A DNA stretch of 64,000 nucleotides from Puffinus mauretanicus (lineage: Eukaryota; Chordata; Aves; Procellariiformes; Procellariidae), in NCBI GenBank assembly GCA_023333565.1, contig JAJKFH010001548.1, forward strand, positions 868,001 through 932,000, read 5' to 3'. Below are positions 23,361-34,400 of the stretch, in pieces. The notes under the pieces were generated by a model that worked only from the letters and a program-made list of their open reading frames with translations, did no database searches and was not told where the DNA came from. Both the position numbers and the translations under genes were made by a program. Numbering within the stretch: position 1 is the first letter of the stretch; each line of letters begins with the position of its first letter.

Positions 23361-25136
23361 CGCTCCTCCCACTTGCAGCATCCTCTTCTAGTCCAGCTCC
23401 GACCTGTCTGAAGATTGCCAGGTGCACACCCAGATCCTGGCTGGAAGCACCATCCCAAGGAGATACAATCAGTATCCGTTGCATTTTCTCACTGGGTTTA
23501 TAATTTCTAGGGACTGGCTGGCTCTGGATCCGAGTACCCCAGGTCTGAAATACGCACTTTGCCTTCATTTCCTTCTAATCTCTCTGAAGGGAAAAATCTG
23601 TAACCCATGGCCACTAAATAGGAGGATACCTCTCCCATACTTCTACCGTGAAACACGGAGAGCCAGCCGACACAAACCCCATAGCAGAGGCAGAGGTGGC
23701 ACAGCCCGGGGACGTCCTGCCGGCGGGTGGGTCGGAAGGCAGACGGTCGGGGCTGCACCGCACACCTTATTCCTCTCGTCTCTGTCCTTTTGCCTCAGTC
23801 ACGCACCAGACCCCAAGAACAAAGCCCGTTTAGTTTCCTGCTCCAGACAGACCGTAAGGGTTTATGCTGGAAGATGTTTCTTATTTCTGGAAACACTGTC
23901 TGGGGCATTTTTCTTTAAAAGTTTTAGTTTATCAATGTGGAAAATGCTGTTGAAAGTGGACATTATCCACAGCACTTCCCATTTCAACAAAAAGCCAAAG
24001 TTTGTTTTTTTGGAGAGAGGGGAAAAAAGAAACTCTCAGTGTTCGGTATGAAGCCTGTTGAGCAGCCGGGCTCTGCTCGTGGCTGGCCCCCAGCGTACCC
24101 TTTTCCTGCTTCAGTATAATGGGAGCTCAGAGGCCAGCGCAGAGACACAAAATCAGCACGCTGGGAAATCAGCGGGATGTATGCAAACTGGGTTGGATAA
24201 AATCCACCCCAAGCACAGCCCATACCATAATACGACCAAGAACAGCGAAGCTCTGAAGTCTGAGAAATAACATTTCATTTCTCCCCATCCCCCCATTTCT
24301 TTTTCCATTTCTGCTCCTGCCGGCACACACCTGGGCTCCAGTTGCCGCATCCAAGGACCACAGAAAGCCTTGGTCTCACAGCACCTCTAAACCGAGGACT
24401 CCGGCTTCGCTGAGACCGGGTTTTGGCTTGGCTGGGTTATTTTAAGCTCAAGCTTTTTTCTGGTTGAGGGACTGTGACTTTACCAAGCTGGATCTCCAAA
24501 ACTGGCTAAGCTTGGTCCAGCGCAGGGAAACACCCATGAGCACGGACTAAGCATCTCTCATTCCCAACTCCCCCCGTTCTGAGATTAGGCAGAAATTCAA
24601 ACAAATGAAGCCAGTTGCTGGAGAGGACAGGAAGCAATTACAGACCACCCTGTAAAGGCAGGACAGCTAGCAGCTTGTGTGGCTGCTGCTGCTGTTTAAA
24701 CAACAACAACCCCCAGGCTGGGAAGGGCAGGAACATCTTTGAAGAACAATGCTGGAGTGAGGTGCGCTAAAGAAGTCGACAAAGGAGGATTAGTACAAAA
24801 TGCTCCGGCACAAGGGCCCTGGGCTCTTGCTGTGTGGGTCAGGAGGGTCCCGCTGGCAGGAGGAGGACAAACAGGATGGGTTCGTGGTTCCAAAGGGAGT
24901 CGGGACCCGGGACCTCCTGGTACCGAGCCAGCGAGCGGACCCACGCAGGTCAGGAGGAGGGTGGCCTGCAGGATGCCTTTTCCATCTGCAGGGCCATTTT
25001 GCAGCGGGATTTTTTTTCTTTGCCATGGAGGGGGAAGCAGGGGGGAGGCATTTTCAAGCTGTTTTCTCCAGGATATCCCAGCTACGCCTGACAGCTGGTT
25101 CCCATTGGGCTCCTGACCAAAGGCAGTCTCCAGCAA
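23361..25136. other. Gene-free stretch
   Basis: No coding region, RNA or transposon recognised. Frames of up to about 210 codons exist in the GC-rich part but show no domain, begin at non-ATG codons or overlap frames on the other strand. Confidence 0.5.
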
Positions 25137-25166
25137 GGGTGGGAGTGGGCGGGCGTGGGGGAAGGG
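25137..25166 (+). other. Strong G-quadruplex motif
   Basis: Six G-runs of three to five lie within 30 bp (25137-25139, 25141-25143, 25147-25149, 25151-25153, 25157-25161, 25164-25166), with loops of 1 to 3 bases. This is the best quadruplex candidate in the window. Folding and function are inference. Confidence 0.7.
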
Positions 25167-27239
25167 AACCTAATAACGATGAGGACGAAGAAGAGGAAGG
25201 ATGAAAGGCACTTAAATGTGGAGGGTGGAACTGAACCAGGAGGACACTCGGTGGGAGGGGCTGGCGAGGCTTTGAAGCTCCTCGCTATGGGGAGCCTCCT
25301 TTAAACCCTACATCATATTGGTACAAGGTGGGGGAGGAGGGTCTGTCTCTTTTTTTCCCTCTGAAATATTACGAGAGGTTGAGACCCCCACTCAGGATGG
25401 CCTGTTTCTGTCCATTAAGCATTTTAAATGCTTGTCCATCTCTCATGGCCTCCTGGTCCTCTGTCAGGGCCCGTCCTTCTGTTCCTTGTGGGAATGGGCT
25501 GGGGATGGGAGGTTCCCAAAGATACCTTCCTGGAAAATGAAAGGATGTGGGGCATGGGGTAGGGGTGATAAGGGGTGGTGTCAGTCACAGCCTCATGCCA
25601 GTAGGCGTTCAAGTGGAGGATATGTGAATAGGAGCTGGTTTTGTCCCGAAAGCCACCATCAGATGGTGATTTTTGCTCCTCTCTGACAGAAATCCCAGCA
25701 GGCAGGTCAAGGGGAGGGTGGCTGGGGGTGCCTGACTTCCCCTCGCTGCCGGCTGGGAAGGAAACCTGCTGGCCAGGCAGCGCCGGGACCGGTGCTGCAG
25801 CTCCCTCGGTCCCTGCTCCGGAGGGGATGGAGGCATCAGCTGCCACATGAGGACCTCCCTCCGTCCCCGTTCTCCATCACCCAGCCCCCTTCTCCGCACT
25901 CGCTGCCTCTCCTCCAGGGCAGGCTGGAAGAGGAGAGGCTGCTGCAGCGACGGACGCTTGCGACTGGGGTTATATTTAGGTGCTGGGGTGCCCTGTAATT
26001 TGGGTTGCTCGGTAAGGGGTTGATTCTGTGACAAGCACATGGTGGCACAGGTGTCGTGGGGCTGTGCACCATCGCTGCCAGCGCGGCAGCTTGTGGGGAG
26101 GAGCCGCTCACGTGGAAGATGGTGGAGCGGAATTAGAGCCTGGCTGCAGCACCGGTTGAACACCAAAGCACCCACGCAATCCGGGAAGAAACCAGACAGC
26201 GGGTTTTTGTAACCTCAGGCCCCCGTGCTGCTGCCCGGGAACCAGGGTGAGGGTTTGCTGATAAAAGCTGGACCCAATCTGGGGGACTCCCTGGCCACAC
26301 GCAAATACTCGTTCCCTTTTAAAGGCAACGCTGTTGGGAAGGGCAAGCCCCGAATTTGGCTGTTGGTCTGAAGAACTGCAGCGGGCTCTGCGCTTTCCTG
26401 GGACCAGGTTGGCACTGTTGTCTTGAACAACCGAAAGTATGTTTATACAAGGACTCAAGGGTTCGTTAGAAATTAGTGCCCCCTCTCTTCCTATTGCTCA
26501 GATTTTAGCTAGCTCTGTGGTAGGTGGCGGTGAAGACTTTCCCGAGGAGATACCGGGAAGCGCCCACGTTGAGTCCTCTGGTGGGGCGGGCAGACCTTGG
26601 CAGCATTCTGGCCATTTGAGCTTCTGCTCTGGAGGAGAAGCACAAGGAGACAACCACCCACCTTTGCCAAAGCCAGGAGATGTGGTTTTGGGGACAGACC
26701 TAGCTGAATAGTGTGCTGCAAACTCAGTTTGCTAGTAGCATAGTTCTTGTTTGCAAAGCACTCGCACACCCGTGACTGGTTTCTGCCCAAGTATTTGTTA
26801 TTCCTAAGCGTTTGCCAGGTCACACGGACTTGACTGCAGTTATCCTTGTGCAGGCAGTGCGCGTGAGAGTCGGGCCGTGAGCACCTTGCTCACGTTTATG
26901 GTCTGTCTGAGCTTGCATTAGAGACCCCTGCGAGCAGAGACTCTGCTGGGAAGCGCAGGATCTGTTTGTAAGGCTCCGTGCCTCCCCCAGACAGACGCTG
27001 TCGGGTGTCTTCCCTGCTGGGAGCCCCGCAGACCTCCTGGGCTTGCTGCAGGAGGCATCGCCGCTTCCTTTCTTCCTTCTGCAGCTTCAGACAGATGGGG
27101 ATCTTTGGTGGTATCAACTTTCTCCGTTGTTTTCTGTGTGTCTCATGGCATCCATCTGACTTTGGGTTTGATTTGATTCAGAAAAAGAGCAGGAAAATCT
27201 TGTTTTATAAGGGTGCTAGGAGGACATCTCCTCTTCCTT
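25167..27239. other. Gene-free stretch
   Basis: No gene recognised. A near-palindrome AAGCATTT-T-AAATGCTT is at 25417-25433. GC-rich from 25700 to 26700. Confidence 0.5.
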
Positions 27240-27360
27240 CCCCAATCAAACCCAAACAAAACTGTCCCTGGAAAATCAGACTACAACACTTTATTAAATT
27301 ACATCTAACTAAATTCAGAGCATCAAGAAATATAATGGCAGCCAAAAAATAAAGGTACAG
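27240..27360. promoter_or_regulatory. AT-rich island with minus-strand AATAAA
   Basis: An AT-rich block in which the minus strand carries AATAAA (27290-27295 on +), followed on that strand by a GTGTTGTAG GT-rich stretch, as in a polyadenylation site. Without any exon evidence upstream (to the right) this may be chance. Alternatively it is a small conserved non-coding element. Confidence 0.22.
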
Positions 27361-28844
27361 GAACCACAAAAGAACACGTCCAGCAGACATCTGCCTTTGG
27401 GATGCTGCATGCGTTCCTTCAGCAGCTGCAGAGCTGTACGATGTGGCTGAGAGATTATTCCTGTTGAACGTGAATTACCTTGCCCTAATCTAATAATGAA
27501 TATGCTCCAAAGCAATGGAAGAAAAACTAAAAAGCCTTGCTCTTCCCCCTGAAATGGGCAGACCTGTCCAGGCTGGCTGGACCTTTCAGCACTGTGAAGG
27601 GTTCAGAGCTGTGCCCAGAGCTGGAGCTGGAGCTGGAGCTGGGCACCCGCATTCCTCGGCCCTCCTTGGTGCACGGGCTGTGAATCTATGGAGGAAAAAA
27701 TACTCTGTCGGTGCATTGTTCCTCCCAAGGTTGTCAGGAAATCGGTGGGGGGAGAGGCATGAGGTGACACAGAAAAAACAATGGAAGGAGAAAGTTAACA
27801 ATAACACTTTTTTTTTTGGTGTATGGCAAACTATTTCTGACAGAGAACTAGTTGAAGGTTCAGCGTGGTAATTTGTGCAATTAATCCATCTCGGTTTTGC
27901 TCTGAGTTTGCGTGCATGTGGGCCTGGTGTCCCCGAGCCTCTGCAGCGCGTCTCCGTTTAGCAGCAGCCCCAGGGGCTCCGGTGACCCCGAGGTTCCCGC
28001 GTTGCTCCCGGCGGGTGTATGCACTCAGGAGCCCGGAGCTGCGGCACTCAGAGGTGTCTTTAGCTGGAGCCCTTGGCCGCATCGCCCGAAGGTGAGGGGA
28101 CTGCCCGTGGCTGCCTGGCAGCTCCTGCACCTCCCTAATTTGGGACCCGTAATTACAAGACAGTTAACTGTTCTGAAAGCAGTGGGAGCAATGAGAGAAG
28201 TGCAGTATTTCCATGCCTTCTTTTCTCTTTGCCTTCCCTTCAGCTGTTTCGTGTCGGTGCTGGGCTCACCCCTCTTTCCTCCCCAGTGTGCCGCTCCTCC
28301 TGGGGAGAAGCAGCCCGCTCCAGGCTGTTCGCTCGAGTATAGCCGGGAGGAGTGGGGCCACGATGTTTTTGCTCGATGCTTTCCCTTTCTCCATCCCTGA
28401 GCGGCAGCATGAGGTGGATGGACAGAGTGTGTTTCCTGCGCTAAGCCCCAGCCATCCGGGACCTTCTCCTTGGCCTTTTCCAACAGCCGCGTGATGGCCT
28501 GGGCAGCGGGGTAAAGAGCAGAGCTCACTTTGTTTCGTGAATCCCCAGGAACGTAGCTTAAAATAAATAAATTAAAATCAAACAAATAAATGCATTTTGG
28601 AAAGCAAACATCCCTAGGTTGGCTCAAATGCGCCCAGTAGGGAATAGTGGTTATTAGCATCTGAAAACACGTACAGGCAGCCCGGGGTGAACGGAGGTGG
28701 GTGCGTGCAGGCAGAGCGGCAGCAGAAAGTTTGAGACCAGCTCTGCCGCCAGCGAGGCATCTCCCTCGCTCTCTCCCCCTTCCCGTGCTCCCCTTTTTTG
28801 TTTGGTTTTGTATTAAGATCTGCAGGTGTCTGGTACGCTGCGAC
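27361..28844. other. Gene-free stretch with short GAGCTG repeat
   Basis: Four tandem GAGCTG units lie at 27618-27641. CpG frequency rises at about 27940-28090. An AAATAAATAAATT-type patch lies at 28558-28600. No gene recognised. Confidence 0.5.
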
Positions 28845-28930
28845 GAATTGGAAAATTGAATGCAATATTAAGTTAATTAAAACTGCCCTCTGTGTGTTAA
28901 TCTTCTTGTCAAGTTTTAATTAAGTGCTGA
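28845..28930. promoter_or_regulatory. AT-rich island with inverted TTAATTAA pair
   Basis: Two TTAATTAA sites (28873-28880 and 28916-28923) sit in 14-bp blocks, AGTTAATTAAAACT (28871-28884) and AGTTTTAATTAAGT (28912-28925). Each block is the reverse complement of the other at 13 of 14 positions, with 27 bp between them. The result is a symmetric pair of homeodomain-type sites. No coding potential. Candidate regulatory element. Confidence 0.38.
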
Positions 28931-30829
28931 TAAAGGCTCAGCATGGGGGGGTGGGGGGCGTTCCCAGTTTCCCCTCCTGCGATCCAGGCAGCCCGCAGGC
29001 GCGGAGGTGCTTGTTAGGATATCGTTGGGGTTATAGGGGGTCCCCTGATGCCTGCCGGTGCCCGTGCTAGGGTCAAGGAAGCCTGGCCGCCTGGCGAAAA
29101 TGCACTGAGAGAGGAGCTCCCTAGCGCCCGCACCCACGCGGGGCTGTGGCCGCTTCCCTCCCAAGAAAGGGCGAAACCCGTCCGTTTTCTTGACTGTCTC
29201 CCTTGCACGGCCGCGGCCCTCGCTCGCCGGCAGCCTGCAGGTCCCGCTGGGTGGGAGCCCCTGCCCAGACACAGCAGCTCTCCTCCCAGGACGGGTCATG
29301 CTCTCGGTGATGGCTGATTTTCTGCTCGTGAGCCAGAAAATTCAGGATAATTGTCAAGTCAGGGTAATTGCCATTTCTTGCTGCAGGGACAGGCCAGTGT
29401 GGGAACGTCAGGAGTGGGGTTAGGGCTCGCCGTGCATTCCTCTATTCCCATAGATGTGTCCTCTCTTTCTGTGGGTGGTTATCGATACCTGGAGCCGGTG
29501 CCTGAGCCCTCTCCGCCGGCGCGGTGATGGGGGATGCTCTTTGGAAGAGACAGCCAGGCAGGGCGAGAGGAGCCGGGAGCAGGGATGGGGCCTGCGAGGA
29601 GGGGGACACCCAAGGTCCAGGTGGGTCCAGGGGTTGGTTAGGGTAGGAGTGAGCTGAGTGCAGGGTGAGGGAGAGGCCTGGAGTGGTCCTGGGTACCCTG
29701 CGGGGGCTTAGCAGGATGGAAAAGAGGATGCTGCCAGATGGGAGTGATGGAGAGCTTTGGGACAATGCGGGGGTGTTTCGCTGAATGGCAGCAGGGATTA
29801 GCGATGGCAGAGCCTTGCGGGGGGATTAATGAAGGTGGGTTCTCACACAGGAGAAGTGCAGAGCCAGGTGCTACGAGGCAGGAGGGTTGTGGTGGCCTTG
29901 GATCACAGGAGCTGAGCTCGTCCCATCCTGTTCCGGCAGGCGGGGAGTTTGTACCATCAGGACAAGCTGTACCTCTTTTCTTCCATCAACCTCCCGCTCC
30001 TTCTTTGGCGCTGAGGAAGCCCCTCCAGCTCCCTGCAGCTCACAGGGGCTGCAGGATCGAGCTCACACGCCTGTCTCCGTCCTGCTGTGCACATACGAGT
30101 GGTTCAGCTGTAGGGATGTCACCACGGGTAGTGAAACGGTGGGAAATCCACAGCAGAAGGTGCAGGGCAAGCGGTCAGTGGCAGGGCAGGAGGAGAAACC
30201 AAACAGGAAAACGTGCAAGACGCCCGGGGCAGTTGAAATAAGTATTTCCTAGCACACATCAGTCCCTGCTCTGTCCTGAAGCCTCGCGTTGCTGTCAGTC
30301 CCCGGAGCGTGCGCTCTGTCCTGAAGTTTGCCTTGATGCAGCCTCGCTGTTCTGGTGTGCTGCGGTCTGCTGCGGGAGCCGGGCATCGGCGAGGGAGGCG
30401 GCGCGTCCCACGGGGCGAAGCCGCCTTCCCCAGCCCCACCAGCTGCTCTCCAAAACCCTCTCTTGGGGGGGTTGTTGAGACTTAAGGCAAGCGGGGGTAC
30501 CCGGGCTGGCTGCTGGGAGCTCCGGGAACCTGCTGGGGTTCGTGGGATTGGGAGGAGGGGTATTTCCTCTCACAGGCAGTGTTTGCAGAGGTTTCCTTCC
30601 CTCCTTGGGAGATAGTGGAAAGGTTTTAGGAAAAAATGGTCCGTATGAGTTTGTTGGGCTGCAGCACTGAGATGTGAGGTTGCGCTGGAGCAGCAGCTCC
30701 TGGCCAGCGCCGACCACGCCGCGGGAGGCCCCGCTTTGCCCCTGCCTGACCTGTGGTTAGCGAGGGCTGAGGAGTCAGCGGGTTTAGTAAAAAAGGTCTT
30801 GTCCCAACACTGCAGGAATAATTTTTCTT
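28931..30829. other. Gene-free stretch, GC-rich
   Basis: GC-rich with raised CpG at about 29050-29300 and G-rich DNA at about 29570-29660. No coding exon recognised. Confidence 0.5.
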
Positions 30830-31330
30830 CTTTTAGAAAAACTGTTTGCCTGGATAATATCTCCCTAAAGTGGACAAGATGATCCCCCGTTAGGGTCGAA
30901 CTCTCTTTCCCCTCCTCGTTATTTAATGAGGGCAGGTTGGAAATCAGCGTTTCTAGCAGCGCAGATGTCTCTTTTTTTCAATGCCAGACAATATCATTTT
31001 GCAGCAATTATCTTACTCATTGACTATAGATTGAGCTAGAACGCATTTTGCCAAATAGTTCCTTGCTATAAATTTCTGTAGATATTTCCATTGCGGAGTT
31101 GACATTTCCCTCTGAATTGACAATTAAACTATCTTTGCTCAGTTATAGCCATTATATTTAACCTCTGTTGATTCCATTCTTGACTTTTTTATAGGCAGCA
31201 TGTTTCCCACTCCGCATATGAGTCTCACCTAAGCTTTTCATTGTATTTTTAAGGTCCCTAGCCAAAATTAAGACATTTCCCATTTTAAGTTACAGCACCT
31301 TGTAATGCCTTTAAAGCATTACAAATATTC
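30830..31330. promoter_or_regulatory. Long AT-rich island with near-perfect 25-bp palindrome
   Basis: About 500 bp of AT-rich, complex (non-simple-repeat) DNA between GC-rich flanks. It is among the longest such islands here and typical in look of vertebrate conserved non-coding elements. At its right end, 31300-31324, arms TTGTAATGC(C)TTT and AAAGCATTACAA form a palindrome of 12-bp arms with one unpaired C. No coding potential and no transposon signature. Confidence 0.4.
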
Positions 31331-31334
31331 TTTG

Positions 31335-31400
31335 AAATATCTCAGGGCCAGATCCAGTGCACAAGTGGAATTAAAAGTCTCTAGTTTAGAGCCCGAGCCA
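31335..31400 (+). mobile_element. Possible CR1 3' UTR relic
   Basis: CTCAGGGCCAGATCCAGTGC recalls the 'gggccagatcc' block common in old CR1 3' UTRs. Only this short landmark matches and the rest is too diverged. Tentative. Confidence 0.25.
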
Positions 31401-34400
31401 TTAACTTGCCCAGCCAAAGTGTTTCTCCTGCCTCAGGTTTTGCAGCTCAGCACAGGTACAGCACCTGCATTTACGATCAGAAAGTTATTAAGTGATACTG
31501 CTTTTAAAATTAATTGTGACTGTTCCCAACTCGGGGCAGCCCCGCTGTGGGTTTCTGCGCCCGCTCCCCAGCCCCGGGATTAGGCAGTGGGGGTTTTCTG
31601 GAAGTGTCTTTCCATTGTGCTTCAGTCTCCAGCTTAAAGGGTACGATTTTACCAGTTACGAGCAATACTTGTCAATCTCTCGCAGTTTGTTTTGGAGCTA
31701 ATGAATTTAGGAAGGTTCCCATATATCTGTCCTCCTCTTCAGCACGCCTGGGAGCGCGCTTGGCTCCGGCTGTCCGGCGTGTTTCTGAGAGGTGGTTTCT
31801 TCGCCCCAGTCACCAAGATTAATTCTGTATAGGCATTTTCGTACGCTGGGAAAAAAAAGAAGAAAAACCACCTGGAATCAATTGTCAGCACAATGGAAGT
31901 TGGCATAGCTAACGCTGGGGAGAAAGGGGTGGACAATAGTTTATTTACCAGAAATACTGCTTTGGGGACAATCAAAACTATTGGTGAATTAGTGCCAAAT
32001 TGGATGAATAGAGTAGACTGGAAAAAAAATTAAGGGGAAAAAAAAAACCACTGGAAAAGTCAAAACCTTTAGTCATACTATTTTCTGAAAGGAATTTGTT
32101 TTTGTTTTGAATGGACACTGAGAAATCTGCCTGAATTTAAGCTGAGATTTAAAGAGACAACCAAACAAGCCGCTCTCCTTCGGGCTGGGTGTAGCGGTTG
32201 GGCTGGTGGAAGCGAGCCCTTCCTCCCTTTTCCCTCTTTGCTGTGAAAACCCCAGGGCAAAGCCCGTCCCCGGCTTGCCGGGGTGGTGCCGGGCCCCCAG
32301 CCCTGCGCGGGGGGCGTGGGGGAGCTCGCGCGCCTGCACCGCCCCGTCCCTGCTCGCCGTCCTGCCTTATCGCCGTTCCTCCGACCCTTGCCCACGGTGT
32401 TTATTCACACTATAAACTTCTTCATGACGGGGTCTGTCTCTCATTGCATTTGTTTTGAAGCCCTGTCCCCACTCACGGCTTATCTCTAGGCACAGCGATA
32501 ACAACAACCAACAACCCTCTTTGCTTATATCACTGTCTCTTTTAAATGTTTTCATAATCTAAACCAGCGCTTCTATCTCCTCTTCCTTCCTCCGTGTAAA
32601 AGCACCCGGTCCATGTAACACTGATGGGCCGGGCTCACGCAGAAAGGTTATTGCCTGCACTTTCAACTTGTTTTCTGCAGCCCCTGTGGAAACGAGGGAA
32701 ATGTCAGACTGATGCCATTTTTCTGCAAGTTTCCCATACAAATACAGTGGCTGTGGAAGAAATAATTGCTCCATCTTTGGTTCGATATAACTTTTGACAT
32801 CAGGAGTGCCCAGGAGTTGAGCACCACGCTCTTCCCCAGCATCTCCCCTCTCCTGGGGCTGCCGCGTTTCCGTCTCAGCAGTACGTGAGGCTCCAGCCTT
32901 GGAAAGCCAGGCCAGGTACAATTTGGAAGCAGGCTCTGCCTCCCACCCGCTGGGGACCTTGCAGGGGCCTCCGCGGGGATGGAGCATCCCTGCAGCTCCA
33001 CCCCGCTCCTCTGCCTCCATCCCTTTCCAGCATCCACGCCAAGGTGTTTGTGCTGTTTCCCATGCACTTGGGTCTCCCTGCTTGTGCTTGCGGTGGAAGG
33101 GCGTCCCTCCAGCTATATGTTAACATACCAACGGCCACGCGTGCGCCTGGCAGTGGTGCGCCTTGCCCCGCGAGTGCTGCCCTGCCTGATGCTCGTCCTG
33201 GCGTGGGTGCGTGTGCCAGGTTGGGCGACTCTGGCCCAGGATTACCTGCCGGGTACCGCTGCATGCCTGGGGGGGTATTTTTCCCCCCTCTTTGTTTTTT
33301 GCCCCCCTGGGAAAGGAGTGTCCCTTGTTGCGCGTGTGCCCCTCAGCTGTCATTTGCCCCGATCACCAGAAGGGAAGGGAGTGCTGCCAGGGACTGAAGG
33401 TCAGCAGAAGGACGTCTCAATTATTCTGTGTCATCTGCGAGGAACTCGGCTCTTGTCAGAGTCCCAACGGAGAGCAATGAAACAGTAACTCGGCTGGAGG
33501 AAAAAAGAAAGCGAAAAAAAAAAGGAAAGGAAAGAGGAAAAAAGGCCCGTGCAGTCTGCACAGAAGCTAAGGTCACTGGGATTGACAGCTGCTAGGAGAT
33601 ATCTCTATTTCGTGTGCCGAAAATAACACCTCTCTGGGCTAGAGATCTGCGTTTTCAATTAAATATTGGGCAGTGAAGAGGAGAAAAAAAAATCTTAGCG
33701 ATAATTTCAGAGGAGGGGGAGGAAATGGAAAACAGGCTTGCAAAGGAAGCGTGTCTCACTGCTTCCAGTAACCTTATTTCCTCGGGATTGTCCTGTGTAT
33801 TTCTCCTTCTCTCATCTCTCATCTCCACCTCTCCTTTTGAAGCCCTGGGAAACTGGAGGCAGCAACCAGAGAAATAACTCTGGGCGGAGAGAAGCGGGGG
33901 GAGCCCGTCCCTTGCGTCTCCCGTTGTGGGAGGAAGAACCAAGCCCCGGCGGCATTTCTGGTGGAGCTGCTCCGTGCCGGCGTGGTGCGGTCCTCGGCCC
34001 TTCCGATTGACTTCTGCTTGTGTCATGCCAATGGGATGCCTTCGTTAAGCATAGTTAATTGGCAGCCAAGGACTTCCCCTCTCTACAGGTGGGATTTCCT
34101 TGCTCAGCCTGCGTTTCCACGGGCTCAGGACCGTGGGGGTTTCGGCACAGCAGGGTGGCTGCTGACGCTGGCCCTGGCTGGGCTCGTGCAGTGCCCCGGG
34201 GATGCATTTCCCAGCACTTTCCCCGACGATTCACCTGCAGCCGGTGTTTCCCTGCTGCTGGTCCTTGCACCAGTTTCTCCTTTGCACACATCAGAAGTTA
34301 TGCCAGCGGCTCTGCAAAGACACAGAACAGTGTCTGACTTTGGCGTGCTCCTACATTAGCGGCTCCTGCCACTTGTTTCCAGATCCGGTCACATCGTGCC

